A stretch of DNA of 48,217 nt from Bradyrhizobium sp. (GTDB lineage: Bacteria > Pseudomonadota > Alphaproteobacteria > Rhizobiales > Xanthobacteraceae). The translations under genes and the position numbers were made by a program. Shown piece by piece: positions 35,686 to 44,297 of this stretch. The first letter of the stretch is position 1, and each line of letters begins with the position of its first letter. The DNA lies in NCBI RefSeq assembly GCF_030697065.1, contig NZ_JAUYQU010000256.1, positions 1 through 48,217 of the forward strand, given 5' to 3'. The notes under the pieces are model-generated. The model ran no database searches. It saw only the letters and a list, made by a program, of their open reading frames with translations, and was not told where the DNA came from.

Positions 35686-38600
35686 ATGCCCAGTTTCTTT
35701 ATCGACAGGCCGATCTTCGCCTGGGTCGTCGCGCTGTTCATATGCCTCGTCGGCGCCATCTCGATCCCGCTGCTCGCGGTGGCGCAGTACCCGATCATCG
35801 CGCCTCCCTCGATCTCGATCTCGACCAGCTATCCAGGCGCCTCGCCGGAAAACCTCTACAACAGCGTGACGCGGCTGATCGAGGAAGAACTCAACGGCGC
35901 CAACGGGATTCTCAACTTCGAATCCACCAGCGACTCGCTCGGAGCGGTCGAGATCATCGCCAACTTCGTGCCCGGCACCGACACCGGAACGGCGTCGGTC
36001 GAAGTGCAGAACCGCATCAAGCGCGTGGAGGCCCGGCTTCCCCGCGCGGTGATCCAGCAGGGCATCCTGATCGAGGAAGCCTCCAGCGCGGTGCTGCAGA
36101 TCATCACGCTGCGTTCGACCGACGGCACCCTCGACGAAGTCGGTCTCGGCGATTTCATGATCCGCAGCGTGCTCGGCGAGATCAGACGCATTCCGGGCGT
36201 CGGCCGCGCCACGCTGTATTCCACCGAACGTTCGCTGCGGATCTGGATCGATCCCGCCAAGCTGGTCGGCTACGGCCTGACTGTCGACGACGTCAACACA
36301 GCCATATCGGCGCAGAATGCCCAAGTGGCATCGGGCAGCATCGGCGCCGAGCCGAGCACCAAGGATCAGAAGATTTCGGCGCTGGTGCTGGTCAAGGGCC
36401 AGCTCTCCTCTCCCGACGAATTCGGCGCCATCATCCTGCGCGCCAATGCGGACGGTTCGACGGTGCGCTTGCGCGACGTCGCCCGGCTCGAGATCGGCGG
36501 ATTGAGCTATCAGTTCAACACCAGGCTCAACGGCCAGCCGACCGCCGGCCTCTCGGTGCTGCTGTCGCCGAGCGGCAATGCGCTGGCCACCGCCAGCGCG
36601 GTCGAAGCCAAGATGGAGGAACTGTCGCGCTTCTTCCCGGCGAATATCTCCTACCAGATTCCCTACAATATCACGCCGGTGGTGGAGGCCTCGATCCAGA
36701 AGGTGCTGATCACGCTGGCCGAGGCGGTGGTGCTGGTGTTCATCGTGATGTTCCTGTTCCTGCAGAACATCCGCTACACCATCATTCCCACCATCGTGGT
36801 GCCGGTGGCGCTGCTCGGGACCTGCGCGATTCTGCTGGCGGTGGGCTATTCGATCAACATGCTGACCATGTTCAGCATGGTGCTAGCGGTCGGTATTCTG
36901 GTCGACGACGCCATCGTCGTGGTCGAAAACGTCGAGCGCATCATGTCGGAGGAGGGGTTGTCTCCGAAGGAGGCCACCCGCAAGGCGATGTCTCAGATAT
37001 CGAGCGCCATCATCGGCATCACGCTGGTGCTGGTCGCCGTGTTCCTGCCGATGGCGTTCTTCCCGGGGTCGGTCGGCATCATCTACCGCCAGTTCTCGGT
37101 CACCATGGTCGCCGCCATCGGCTTCTCCGCGCTGCTGGCGCTGTCGCTGACGCCGGCGCTGTGCGCGACGCTGCTGAAGCCGGTCGAGGCCGGCCATGCC
37201 CATGCGCGCAAGGGCGTGTTCGGCTGGTTCAACCGCGTGCTCGAAAGCGTGAAGATGCGCTATGCCGGCACCGTGGGCTGGTCGTTGCGGCGCACCGGGC
37301 GGCTGATGCTGGTCTACGCGGCGCTGCTGATCGGACTGGGCTGGGCCTTCCTTCGCCTACCCGGCGGCTTCCTCCCGGTCGACGATCAGGGTTTCATCAC
37401 CACCGACGTGCAGACGCCGGCCGACGCCTCATATGCGCGCACCGAGGCCGCGGTCGAGAAGGTTGAAAAATACCTGGCCCAGCGCGCCGGTGTCGAGACC
37501 GTCACCTTCCTGACCGGCTTCAGCTTTCTCGGCCAGGGCATCAACACCGCACAGGCTTTCATCACGCTGAAGGACTGGTCGGAGCGTCCGGCGAAGGATT
37601 CCGCGGCCGCGATCGTCGCCGACATCAACCGCGACCTTGCCTCGATCCGCGACGCCAAGATTTCCGCGCTGCAGCCGCCGCCGATCGACAATCTCGGCAA
37701 TTCCGCCGGCTTTTCCTTCCGCCTGCAGGACCGCGGCCAGAAGGGCTATCCGGCGCTGGTCGCCGCCGCCGACCGCCTGATATCGCAAGCCAACGCCAGC
37801 CCGGTGCTGAAAAACGTCTTCGTCGAGGGCCTGCCGGAGGGACCGCAGGTAAATTTGACCATCGACCGCGAGAAGGCCGGCGCCTTCGGCGTCACCTTCG
37901 AGGACATCAACAACACGATCTCGACCAATCTCGGATCGAACTACATCAACGACTTTCCGAACCGCGGCCGGATGCAGCGGGTGATCGTGCAGGCCGCCGA
38001 CAGCAGCCGCATGGAGACCGACGACATCCTCAATTACAACGTCAAGAACAACCGCGGCCAGCTGGTGCCATTGTCCGCCTTCACCACGGTGGAGTGGTCG
38101 AAAGGCCCGACCCAGATCGCGGGCTTCAATTACTATCCCGCGGTGCGCATCAGCGGCGAGGCGAAACCGGGCTTCACCTCGGGCGACGCCATCGCCGAGA
38201 TGGAGCGGCTCGCGGGACGGCTGCCGCGCGGCTTCGGCTATGAGTGGACCGGGCAAAGCCTGCAGGAAAAGCTGTCGGGCTCGCAGGCGCCGATCCTGCT
38301 CGGCCTGTCGCTGCTGGTGGTGTTCCTCTGTCTCGCAGCACTCTACGAGAGCTGGACGATTCCGCTGGCGGTGCTGCTGACGGTGCCGCTCGGCATCTGC
38401 GGCGCGGTGCTGGCGGCGACCATGCGCGGCCTGCCCAACGACGTCTATTTCACCGTCGGTCTCATCACCATCATCGGGCTGGCGGCGAAAGACGCCATCC
38501 TGATCATCGAATTCGCCAAAGACCTGCGCGCCCAGGGCAAGCCGCTGATCGAGGCGACGGTGGAAGCCTGTACCCTGCGTTTCCGCCCCATTCTAATGAC

Positions 38601-38832
38601 CGGTCTCGCCTTCGTCTGCGGCGTGCTGCCGATGGTGATCGCCTCCGGCGCCGGCAGCGCCAGCCAGCAGGCACTCGGTACCAGCGTGATGGGCGGCATG
38701 ATCGCGGTGGTGATCCTGGCGCTGCTGATGGTGCCGGTGTTCTTCGTCGTGGTGCAGCGCGTGCTGGCGGGGGACCGGGTTGTGGAGAAGGTGGCGGAGG
38801 CGGAGGTGACGCCCGAAGCGTCGAAGCCATAG
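35686..38832 (+). CDS. RND multidrug efflux permease (AcrB/MexB type, HAE1 family)
   Basis: 1048 residues, the standard length. It exports hydrophobic compounds using proton flow. The N-terminus MPSFFIDRPIFAWVVALFI and the periplasmic pattern TSYPGASPENLYNSVTRLIEEEL are typical of HAE1 pumps. The proton-relay aspartates fall at 407 and 408 (VGILVDDAIVVVENVER), and the relay lysine at 935 (AAKDAILIIEFA). Twelve transmembrane helices and two large periplasmic loops can be traced. No outer-membrane TolC-type gene or local repressor is in the window. Confidence 0.95.
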   Translation: MPSFFIDRPIFAWVVALFICLVGAISIPLLAVAQYPIIAPPSISISTSYPGASPENLYNSVTRLIEEELNGANGILNFESTSDSLGAVEIIANFVPGTDTGTASVEVQNRIKRVEARLPRAVIQQGILIEEASSAVLQIITLRSTDGTLDEVGLGDFMIRSVLGEIRRIPGVGRATLYSTERSLRIWIDPAKLVGYGLTVDDVNTAISAQNAQVASGSIGAEPSTKDQKISALVLVKGQLSSPDEFGAIILRANADGSTVRLRDVARLEIGGLSYQFNTRLNGQPTAGLSVLLSPSGNALATASAVEAKMEELSRFFPANISYQIPYNITPVVEASIQKVLITLAEAVVLVFIVMFLFLQNIRYTIIPTIVVPVALLGTCAILLAVGYSINMLTMFSMVLAVGILVDDAIVVVENVERIMSEEGLSPKEATRKAMSQISSAIIGITLVLVAVFLPMAFFPGSVGIIYRQFSVTMVAAIGFSALLALSLTPALCATLLKPVEAGHAHARKGVFGWFNRVLESVKMRYAGTVGWSLRRTGRLMLVYAALLIGLGWAFLRLPGGFLPVDDQGFITTDVQTPADASYARTEAAVEKVEKYLAQRAGVETVTFLTGFSFLGQGINTAQAFITLKDWSERPAKDSAAAIVADINRDLASIRDAKISALQPPPIDNLGNSAGFSFRLQDRGQKGYPALVAAADRLISQANASPVLKNVFVEGLPEGPQVNLTIDREKAGAFGVTFEDINNTISTNLGSNYINDFPNRGRMQRVIVQAADSSRMETDDILNYNVKNNRGQLVPLSAFTTVEWSKGPTQIAGFNYYPAVRISGEAKPGFTSGDAIAEMERLAGRLPRGFGYEWTGQSLQEKLSGSQAPILLGLSLLVVFLCLAALYESWTIPLAVLLTVPLGICGAVLAATMRGLPNDVYFTVGLITIIGLAAKDAILIIEFAKDLRAQGKPLIEATVEACTLRFRPILMTGLAFVCGVLPMVIASGAGSASQQALGTSVMGGMIAVVILALLMVPVFFVVVQRVLAGDRVVEKVAEAEVTPEASKP

Positions 38833-38863
38833 AGAAGCGCGGGCGTGTCCTGCAATCTCGTTC

Positions 38864-38963
38864 ATCATGCCCGCGAAGGCGGGCATCCAGTGCTCCGCGA
38901 CATTACAGCCTAGCTATCAGCGGCGCGGCGTACTGGATCATCCGCTTTCGCGGATGATGACGG
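38864..38963. repeat. Palindromic intergenic repeat, GTCATGCC family, copy 2
   Basis: The element lies between convergent genes. Left half ATCATGCCCGCGAAGGCGGGCATCCAGT mirrors TACTGGATCATCCGCTTTCGCGGATGATGAC in outline, with each half itself a hairpin (CCCGCgaagGCGGG and CATCCGCtttGCGGATG-like). It is related to 13074-13168. Confidence 0.72.
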
Positions 38964-38974
38964 CGTGGTCGCCG

Positions 38975-39769
38975 TCACTTCCCCAGCGGCTTCAATATCT
39001 TCACCAGTTCCGCATGCACGAATTCGTTGCCGCAGATCAGATTGCCCGTCTTCAGCGGATCGTCGTCGCCCTCGATCCCGCTCACCGTGCCGCCGGCTTC
39101 GCGGATGATGATCTGGCCGGCTGCCATGTCCCATGGCTGCAGATTGCGTTCCCAGTAGCCGTCGAGGCGGCCGGCGGCGACGAAGGCCATGTCGAGGGAG
39201 GCGGCGCCGAACCGGCGCAGGCCCGCCACCTTGTTCTGGATTGCGGTCATTTCCAGCCGCGACAGATTGTGGTCGCCGCGGCCGATATGCGGCAGGCCGC
39301 AGGCGATCACGCAATCGCCGAGCTGGCGGCGGCCGGCGACGCGCAGCCGCTGGTCGTTGAGGAAGGCGCCCTTGCCGCGCTCGGCGGTGTAGAGCTCGTC
39401 ATTGGCGGGATTGTAGATCACGCCGGCGATCATGACGCCCTCGCGCTGCAGCCCGATCGAGATCGCGAATTGCGGGATGCCGTGCAGGAAATTGGTGGTG
39501 CCGTCGAGCGGGTCGACGATCCAGGTATGGGTCTTGTCGTCGCCGATCCGCACGCCGCCTTCCTCGCCGATGAAGCCGTAGCCCGGCCGCGCCTTGGTGA
39601 GATCGGTGAGCAGCATTTCCTCGGCGCGCTTGTCGGCCAGCGAGACGAAATTGGCCGGCCCCTTCAGCGATACCTGCAGGTTCTCGATCTCGCCGAGGTC
39701 GCGTTTGAGGCTGCGGCCGGCGCGGCGCGCGGCCTTGACCATGACGTTCATAAGGGCTGATTGCAGCAT
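38975..39769 (-). CDS. Inositol monophosphatase family protein (SuhB-like)
   Basis: 264 residues. The Mg-binding motifs of the family are complete: GEEGG (68-72), DPLDGT (86-91) and WDMAAG near 213. The family hydrolyses phosphates of inositol or related sugars; SuhB-type members also affect ribosomal RNA transcription in E. coli. DPLDGTTNFLHGIPQFAISIGLQ is the strongest match. Substrate unproven. It is the last gene of the minus-strand run starting at tkt, 98 bases after the Sel1-repeat gene, and convergent with the RND pump. Confidence 0.93.
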   Translation of the reverse strand: MLQSALMNVMVKAARRAGRSLKRDLGEIENLQVSLKGPANFVSLADKRAEEMLLTDLTKARPGYGFIGEEGGVRIGDDKTHTWIVDPLDGTTNFLHGIPQFAISIGLQREGVMIAGVIYNPANDELYTAERGKGAFLNDQRLRVAGRRQLGDCVIACGLPHIGRGDHNLSRLEMTAIQNKVAGLRRFGAASLDMAFVAAGRLDGYWERNLQPWDMAAGQIIIREAGGTVSGIEGDDDPLKTGNLICGNEFVHAELVKILKPLGK

Positions 39770-39867
39770 GATCTCGGCTCAAGACGACCTGAGCGTCAGG
39801 TCAGGACAGGGATTTGGCGGGATTTCGCCCTGTGGGTGCCCTGCCGGTGGGGTGGCGTCAAGGCGGA

Positions 39868-40974
39868 TCATTTGGTGCCGACCCATTTGCGGGCGGCATC
39901 CTCGACCCGGGTGCGGTCTTCGGGGCTGAGCGCAGCCAGCGCCTCATCCAGCATGAGATCGCCCTTGCCGGCGGTTTTCGCAACAATGTGCCATTTCAGG
40001 CCCTCGATCTTGTCCATTGCTGCGCCTTGCCCCATCACCAGCACGCGGGCGAGGCGGTTTTGAGCGATCGGGCTGTTCTGCCGGGCTGCCTTGGTCAGCA
40101 GCGCCACCGCGGCCGCCTCGTTCTTCGCCGTTCCGGTGCCGTTGAACAGCGCGATGGCGTATTCGACCTCGGCATCGACATTGCCGGCCAGCGCGGCCGC
40201 CTGCAGCAGCCGCACCGCCTTGTCGATGTCCTTGGGCACGCCGGTGCCCTCCTTGTAGAAGGTGGCGAGCGCGTATTGCGCTTCCGGATTGCCGGCGTCG
40301 GCGGCGACACGAAGCAGTTCCGCGGCGCGCTTGACGTCCTGCGGCAGCGTCTGCCCGTCGAGATAGAGCAGCGCCAGATTGTACGCCGCCTTCGGGTTGC
40401 CCAGCTTGGCCGCGGACGCCAGCAGCCTTGCCGCCTCCTCGCGGTTGATGGGGCCGCCGCGCCCGGCCAGCCGGAACATCGCGAGTGCGAACATGCCCTC
40501 GCGGTCGCCGCCGTCGGCGGCGCGCTTGTACCACTCGGCGGCCCTGGCGTAGTCGCGCTTGACACCAAGCCCGTTGGCATAGAGTTCGCCGAGCATGGTC
40601 ATCGCCTTGGGATCGCCGTTGAACTGCGCGCGGTTGGTCGCCAGATCGAACGCGGTCTTGTACTGGCCGCGCTGATAGGCGCCGTAGACCAGGTCGACAT
40701 TCGGATCGTCGAACACCGGAGCGGGCGTCACGGTCGCCGTCGGCGTGGGCGTTGCGGTGGGCTTCGGCGTCGCGGCCGGCGCGGGCTTTTTGGCGGCCAC
40801 CGGCGGTTTCGGCCTGGATTCCTTCTTCGCAGGCGCGACCGGCGTCGGCATCCCCGGCGGCGGCAGCAGCGGCCTTGGCGCACCGGGCGGCGGCAGCAGC
40901 TGGGTCTGCGCCATGCCGCTTGCCGGGAGCATCAGCAAACTGGCCAGGATCAGTGTGGGCCGCAGGATTTTCAT
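39868..40974 (-). CDS. Secreted Sel1-repeat (TPR-like) protein
   Basis: 368 residues from ATG 40972-40974. Signal peptide PTLILASLLMLPASGMAQ, then a Pro/Ala/Lys-rich linker (about 25-85), then six or so Sel1 repeats with the pattern A..LL..AA..GNP.A.Y.LA.LY..G (for example ELYANGLGVKRDYARAAEWYKRAADGG). Sel1 repeats form a solenoid for protein binding, in the periplasm here. Homologues in rhizobia are linked to envelope or exopolysaccharide control (for example ExoR-like proteins), but that is not established for this one. The gene starts eight bases after the thiamine-phosphate-synthase-like gene. Confidence 0.85.
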   Translation of the reverse strand: MKILRPTLILASLLMLPASGMAQTQLLPPPGAPRPLLPPPGMPTPVAPAKKESRPKPPVAAKKPAPAATPKPTATPTPTATVTPAPVFDDPNVDLVYGAYQRGQYKTAFDLATNRAQFNGDPKAMTMLGELYANGLGVKRDYARAAEWYKRAADGGDREGMFALAMFRLAGRGGPINREEAARLLASAAKLGNPKAAYNLALLYLDGQTLPQDVKRAAELLRVAADAGNPEAQYALATFYKEGTGVPKDIDKAVRLLQAAALAGNVDAEVEYAIALFNGTGTAKNEAAAVALLTKAARQNSPIAQNRLARVLVMGQGAAMDKIEGLKWHIVAKTAGKGDLMLDEALAALSPEDRTRVEDAARKWVGTK

Positions 40975-40982
40975 TTCCGGCG

Positions 40983-41663
40983 TTATCCCTGCTCGGCTTT
41001 GACTTTTCCGGAGGTGGCGGCGTGGGCTTGCCTGATGGTCTGTTCGGCTTCCTCGAGGGCCGCCGCCGCGCCGCGCGGATCGGCCCAGATGAAATCGCCG
41101 ACCAGGACGAAATCCGCGCCGGCGGCGGCGAATTCGCGAGCTTCGTCCAGCGATGCCGCATGGCCGATGCAGGGCGGCTCGAACAGCTCGGCCCACCATT
41201 CGAGGCGCTCGGCGATCGCCTCTACCGCGGGCCTCGATCCCTGCGCGTCGGGTTCGCCGAACAGCACGTAATCCGCGCCGGCTTCGCCCGCGGCCATCGA
41301 ATCGTGCCGTGTCGACAGGCCGCCGACGCCGGCGATACGGTCGGGCTTCAGCGACGGCAGCGCCTCCGCCAGGGCCTCGATGCCGCTGACATGCGCGCCA
41401 TCGGCGCCGGCGCGGGCAACCAGTTCGACATGGCCGTCGAGCAGAAGAGCTGCTCCGCCGCCCTGGATCGCGGGCGCCAGCGCCTTGATCCGCGAGATCA
41501 TGGTGCGCTGGTCGGTCATCCTGAGCCGCAGCAGCACCGCGGCGACATCGGCGGCCGCCAGCAAGCCAGGCAGGCTTGCGATCAGCGCCGCTGGATCGTC
41601 CACCTCCGGCGTCGCAAGATAGAGACGCGGCACGGGGCGCGGTGGAACGGGTTTCGTGGCCAA
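40983..41663 (-). CDS. Thiamine-phosphate-synthase-like (ThiE/TenI) protein with altered active site
   Basis: 226 residues from a TTG one base after the class I aldolase stop, with AAGGCGG upstream. The fold pattern of ThiE is clear: VDDPAALIASLPGLLAAADVAAVLLRLR, then ALLLDGHVELVARAGADGAHVSG, GVGGLSTRHDSMAAGEAGADYVLFG and AAAGADFVLVGDFIW. The usual ThiE substrate residues are changed: QLRxK is LLRLR and the INDR loop is LLDGH. A true thiamine synthase is therefore doubtful, and a TenI-like or new role is possible. It is probably co-transcribed with the aldolase. Confidence 0.75.
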   Translation of the reverse strand: MATKPVPPRPVPRLYLATPEVDDPAALIASLPGLLAAADVAAVLLRLRMTDQRTMISRIKALAPAIQGGGAALLLDGHVELVARAGADGAHVSGIEALAEALPSLKPDRIAGVGGLSTRHDSMAAGEAGADYVLFGEPDAQGSRPAVEAIAERLEWWAELFEPPCIGHAASLDEAREFAAAGADFVLVGDFIWADPRGAAAALEEAEQTIRQAHAATSGKVKAEQG

Positions 41664-41664
41664 A

Positions 41665-42705
41665 CTATGCCGCCTTCTTTTCGAGATCGGCCTTCCATTC
41701 GCCCTTGCTGGCGAGCGAATTCATCTGCGCCCGGTGCGTGAAGGCGCGCTGCCCCGCGGCGACGTTCTCCGCCTTGCCCGACCACGCCTTCTGCGGCGCC
41801 GCCTGCAGCGCCCTTCCGTAGGAGAAGGTGAGGCGCCAGGGCAGACCGCCGATCCGGTTCATCGCGTTCAAATGCGCGGTCGCGTCCTCGTCGGATTGCC
41901 CGCCGGACAGGAAGGCGATGCCGGGCACCGCGGCCGGAACGCATGCCTTCAGGAGCCGGATGGTCTTTTCCGCGACCTCCTCGACCGAGGCCTGCTTCGC
42001 ATTCTTCTTGCCTGAAATGACCATATTGGGCTTCAGGATCATGCCCTCCAGCGCGACGCGCTGCACCCGCAATTCCTGGAAGGTCTTGTTGAGCACGCGC
42101 TGCGTCACGTCATGGCAGCGCTCGATATCGTGGCCGCCATCCATCAGCACTTCCGGCTCGACGATCGGCACGATCTGCGCGGCCTGGCAAAGGGCGGCAT
42201 AGCGCGCCAGCGCATGGGCGTTGACGTGGATCGCCGTCATGCTCGGAACGCCCGGGCCGCCATTGCCTTCGCCGATATCGATCACCGCGCGCCATTTGGC
42301 GAAGCGGGCGCCGCGCTCGTAATATTTCTTCAGACGCTCGGCGAGCCTGTCCAGCCCTGCCGTGACCAGTTCGCCGGGACAGCCGGGCAGGGCCTGGGTT
42401 CCCTCGTCGACCTTGATGCCGGGGATGGCCCCGGATTGCTCGATCAGCCTGACCAGCGGCGTGCCGTCCGCGGCGTCCTGCCAGATGGTCTCGTCATAGA
42501 GGATGACGCCGGAAATATACTGGCGCATCGCCTCGTCGGAGCGGAACAGCATTTCACGATAGTCGCGGCGCGACTGTTCGGTCGACTCGACCTTGATGGC
42601 GTCGAAGCGCTTCTTGATGGTGCCGGACGATTCGTCGGCGGCGAGGATTCCCTTGCCCGGCGCCACCATGGCCAGGGCAATCTTGTTCAGTTCGGCGAGA
42701 TTCAT
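41665..42705 (-). CDS. Fructose-bisphosphate aldolase, class I
   Basis: 346 residues; ATG 42703-42705 with GGGAGGA eight bases upstream. The Schiff-base type aldolase cleaves fructose 1,6-bisphosphate without a metal. The active-site Lys225 lies in LKPNMVISGKK, and GKGILAADESSGTIKKRF, GAIPGIKVDEGTQ and EPEVLMDGGHD are family landmarks. It follows a class II aldolase gene on the same strand, so the organism has two unrelated aldolases side by side. It has its own promoter-like element 36 bases before the start. The stop is one base from the ThiE-like start. Confidence 0.95.
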   Translation of the reverse strand: MNLAELNKIALAMVAPGKGILAADESSGTIKKRFDAIKVESTEQSRRDYREMLFRSDEAMRQYISGVILYDETIWQDAADGTPLVRLIEQSGAIPGIKVDEGTQALPGCPGELVTAGLDRLAERLKKYYERGARFAKWRAVIDIGEGNGGPGVPSMTAIHVNAHALARYAALCQAAQIVPIVEPEVLMDGGHDIERCHDVTQRVLNKTFQELRVQRVALEGMILKPNMVISGKKNAKQASVEEVAEKTIRLLKACVPAAVPGIAFLSGGQSDEDATAHLNAMNRIGGLPWRLTFSYGRALQAAPQKAWSGKAENVAAGQRAFTHRAQMNSLASKGEWKADLEKKAA

Positions 42706-42737
42706 CGGTGCGTCCTCCCGGGCACTATGTGTTGCGG

Positions 42738-42796
42738 ACCAAAATAGACGGTTCTCGGGCAAAACCCAAGAAACCGTCCAGAGCAAAACCGTCCAG
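42738..42796 (-). promoter_or_regulatory. Promoter-like element and operator repeats of the class I aldolase
   Basis: Minus-strand -35 TTGGGT (42764-42769), 17 bases, -10 TATTTT (42741-42746). An inverted repeat GACGGTT (42747-42753) / AACCGTC (42772-42778) encloses the -35. Two direct copies of AAACCGTCCAG (42771-42781 and 42786-42796) lie just upstream, 15 bases apart. The core is nearly the same as the element before the class II aldolase (43957-43992): 29 of 35 bases match. A shared carbon regulator is inferred. Confidence 0.6.
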
Positions 42797-42838
42797 GGGA
42801 ACACAGGGATAAAGCGACGCGGGCCCGCCGGAAGCCGG

Positions 42839-43906
42839 TCACGCGATTTTCGGGTCGAGTTCGCCCTTGATGTAGCGCTTCGCCATTTCGGCCGTCGTCA
42901 GCACCTTCTTGATCTTGCTGGCCTGACCGGCGGTGTTGAATTCCTGCAGGCGCTGCTTGCAGAGCTTCGCCATCGCTTCCATCGCCGGCTTGAGATATTT
43001 GCGCGGATCGAATTCTTCGGGATTCTCCTTCAGCACCTTGCGGATCTGGCCGGTCATCGCCATCCGGTTGTCGGTGTCGATGTTGATCTTGCGGACCCCG
43101 TTCTTGATGCCGCGCTGGATCTCGGCGACCGGCACGCCCCAGGTCGGCTTCATCTTGCCGCCATTGGCGTTGATGATGTCCTGCAGGTCCTGCGGCACCG
43201 AGGACGAGCCGTGCATCACCAGATGCATGTTCGGCAGCTTGCGGTGGATTTCCTCGATCACCTTCATGGCGAGGATGTCGCCGTCCGGCTTGCGGGTGAA
43301 CTTGTAGGCGCCGTGCGAGGTGCCCATCGCGATCGCCAGTGCGTCGACCCTGGTCTCCTGGACGAATTTGACGGCCTCGTCGGGATTGGTCAGCAACTGG
43401 TCGTGGGAGAGCTTGCCCTCGGCGCCGTGGCCGTCCTCCTTGTCGCCCATGCCGGTCTCGAGCGAGCCGAGCACGCCGAGTTCGCCTTCCACCGAAATGC
43501 CGCCGAGATGCGCCATGTCGGTAACGGTTTTGGTGACGCCGACATTGTAGTCCCAGTCGGCGGGGGTCTTGCCGTCGGCCTTCAGCGAACCGTCCATCAT
43601 GACGGAGGTGAAGCCGGCCTGGATCGCCGTCATGCAGGTGTCGGGCCCGTTACCGTGATCGAGATGCACGCAGACCGGGATCTGCGGATAGATTTCGGTC
43701 ACCGCGTCCATCATGTGCTTGAGCATGATGTCGTTGGCGTAGGACCGCGCGCCGCGCGAGGCCTGGATGATGACCGGCGCATCGAGGCTGGAGGCGGCCT
43801 CCATGATGGCCAGCGCCTGCTCCATGTTGTTGATGTTGAACGCCGGCACGCCGTAATCGTGTTCCGCCGCGTGGTCGAGCAATTGACGCAACGTGATGCG
43901 TGCCAT
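42839..43906 (-). CDS. fba: Fructose-bisphosphate aldolase, class II
   Basis: 355 residues from ATG 43904-43906 ([24 protein letters not shown]). The zinc-dependent aldolase has HLDHG with His81 and His84, the [12 protein letters not shown] and [14 protein letters not shown] segments, and HGSSSVP. The length and the sequence match the long CbbA/Fba type of Calvin-cycle and gluconeogenic proteobacteria, which can also act on sedoheptulose bisphosphate. It follows mazF by 67 bases and tkt-gap-pgk further upstream. It has its own promoter-like element at 43957-43992 and a leader hairpin. Confidence 0.95.
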   Translation of the reverse strand: MARITLRQLLDHAAEHDYGVPAFNINNMEQALAIMEAASSLDAPVIIQASRGARSYANDIMLKHMMDAVTEIYPQIPVCVHLDHGNGPDTCMTAIQAGFTSVMMDGSLKADGKTPADWDYNVGVTKTVTDMAHLGGISVEGELGVLGSLETGMGDKEDGHGAEGKLSHDQLLTNPDEAVKFVQETRVDALAIAMGTSHGAYKFTRKPDGDILAMKVIEEIHRKLPNMHLVMHGSSSVPQDLQDIINANGGKMKPTWGVPVAEIQRGIKNGVRKINIDTDNRMAMTGQIRKVLKENPEEFDPRKYLKPAMEAMAKLCKQRLQEFNTAGQASKIKKVLTTAEMAKRYIKGELDPKIA

Positions 43907-43928
43907 GTGTTCCGTTCTCCGCAAGTAG

Positions 43929-43948
43929 CGTGACAGCGATCTGTCACG
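43929..43948. promoter_or_regulatory. Perfect hairpin at the start of the fba leader
   Basis: CGTGACAG-CGAT-CTGTCACG: 8-base perfect arms around a 4-base loop, 12 to 19 bases downstream of the -10 of the fba promoter element and 22 bases before the start codon. It could be an operator, a 5' stabilising stem, or a terminator of the mazF message (no T-run, so less likely). Confidence 0.5.
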
Positions 43949-43956
43949 GTTTCAAA

Positions 43957-43992
43957 ACCAAAGTAGCCGCTTCTCAGGTGAAACCCAAGAAC
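43957..43992 (-). promoter_or_regulatory. Promoter-like element of the class II aldolase, overlapping the mazF 3' end
   Basis: Minus-strand -35 TTGGGT (43983-43988), 17 bases, -10 TACTTT (43960-43965). The -35 and spacer encode the last residues of MazF (FLGFT and stop). The sequence is near-identical to the element at 42738-42773 before the class I aldolase, including the outer CCAAA and the ACCCAAGAA blocks. Confidence 0.55.
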
Positions 43993-44297
43993 AGCGCGAG
44001 GGCGCGATTGACGGCGCTCATGTCGGTAGCTGAAAGACGGCCGATTACCGGTCCTGCCTTAGACCGGGGCAGGGTAGTGGCTTTCTCCACCATGACCTGA
44101 GAGGCGTGTCGAAGACCATTTTCTTCGGATATTTCCACCGCTACCCGACAAGGCTCCGCGCTCAGGATATTGCTCGTCATTGGTAGTACGGTCACCGAAT
44201 CAAGATGCTCGTAGATAACCGACTGGATCACGAGTGCCGGACGCGGCTTGCCGTAGTCTCCCGGAAGCGAAACGGTGATGAGGTCGCCTTGTTTCAT
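43974..44297 (-). CDS. mazF: Type II toxin, PemK/MazF family
   Basis: 107 residues (MKQGDLITVSLPGDYGKPRPALVIQS). The GDYGKPRPALVIQ motif is the MazF/PemK mRNA-interferase core with its substrate Arg; MTSNILSAEPCRV, GLRHASQVMVEKATTLPR and IGRLSATDM are family positions. MazF proteins cut mRNA at short sites when free of antitoxin. The start overlaps the antitoxin stop by four bases (ATGA). It sits between pgk and fba, and its last codons form part of the fba promoter element. Confidence 0.92.
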   Translation of the reverse strand: MKQGDLITVSLPGDYGKPRPALVIQSVIYEHLDSVTVLPMTSNILSAEPCRVAVEISEENGLRHASQVMVEKATTLPRSKAGPVIGRLSATDMSAVNRALALFLGFT

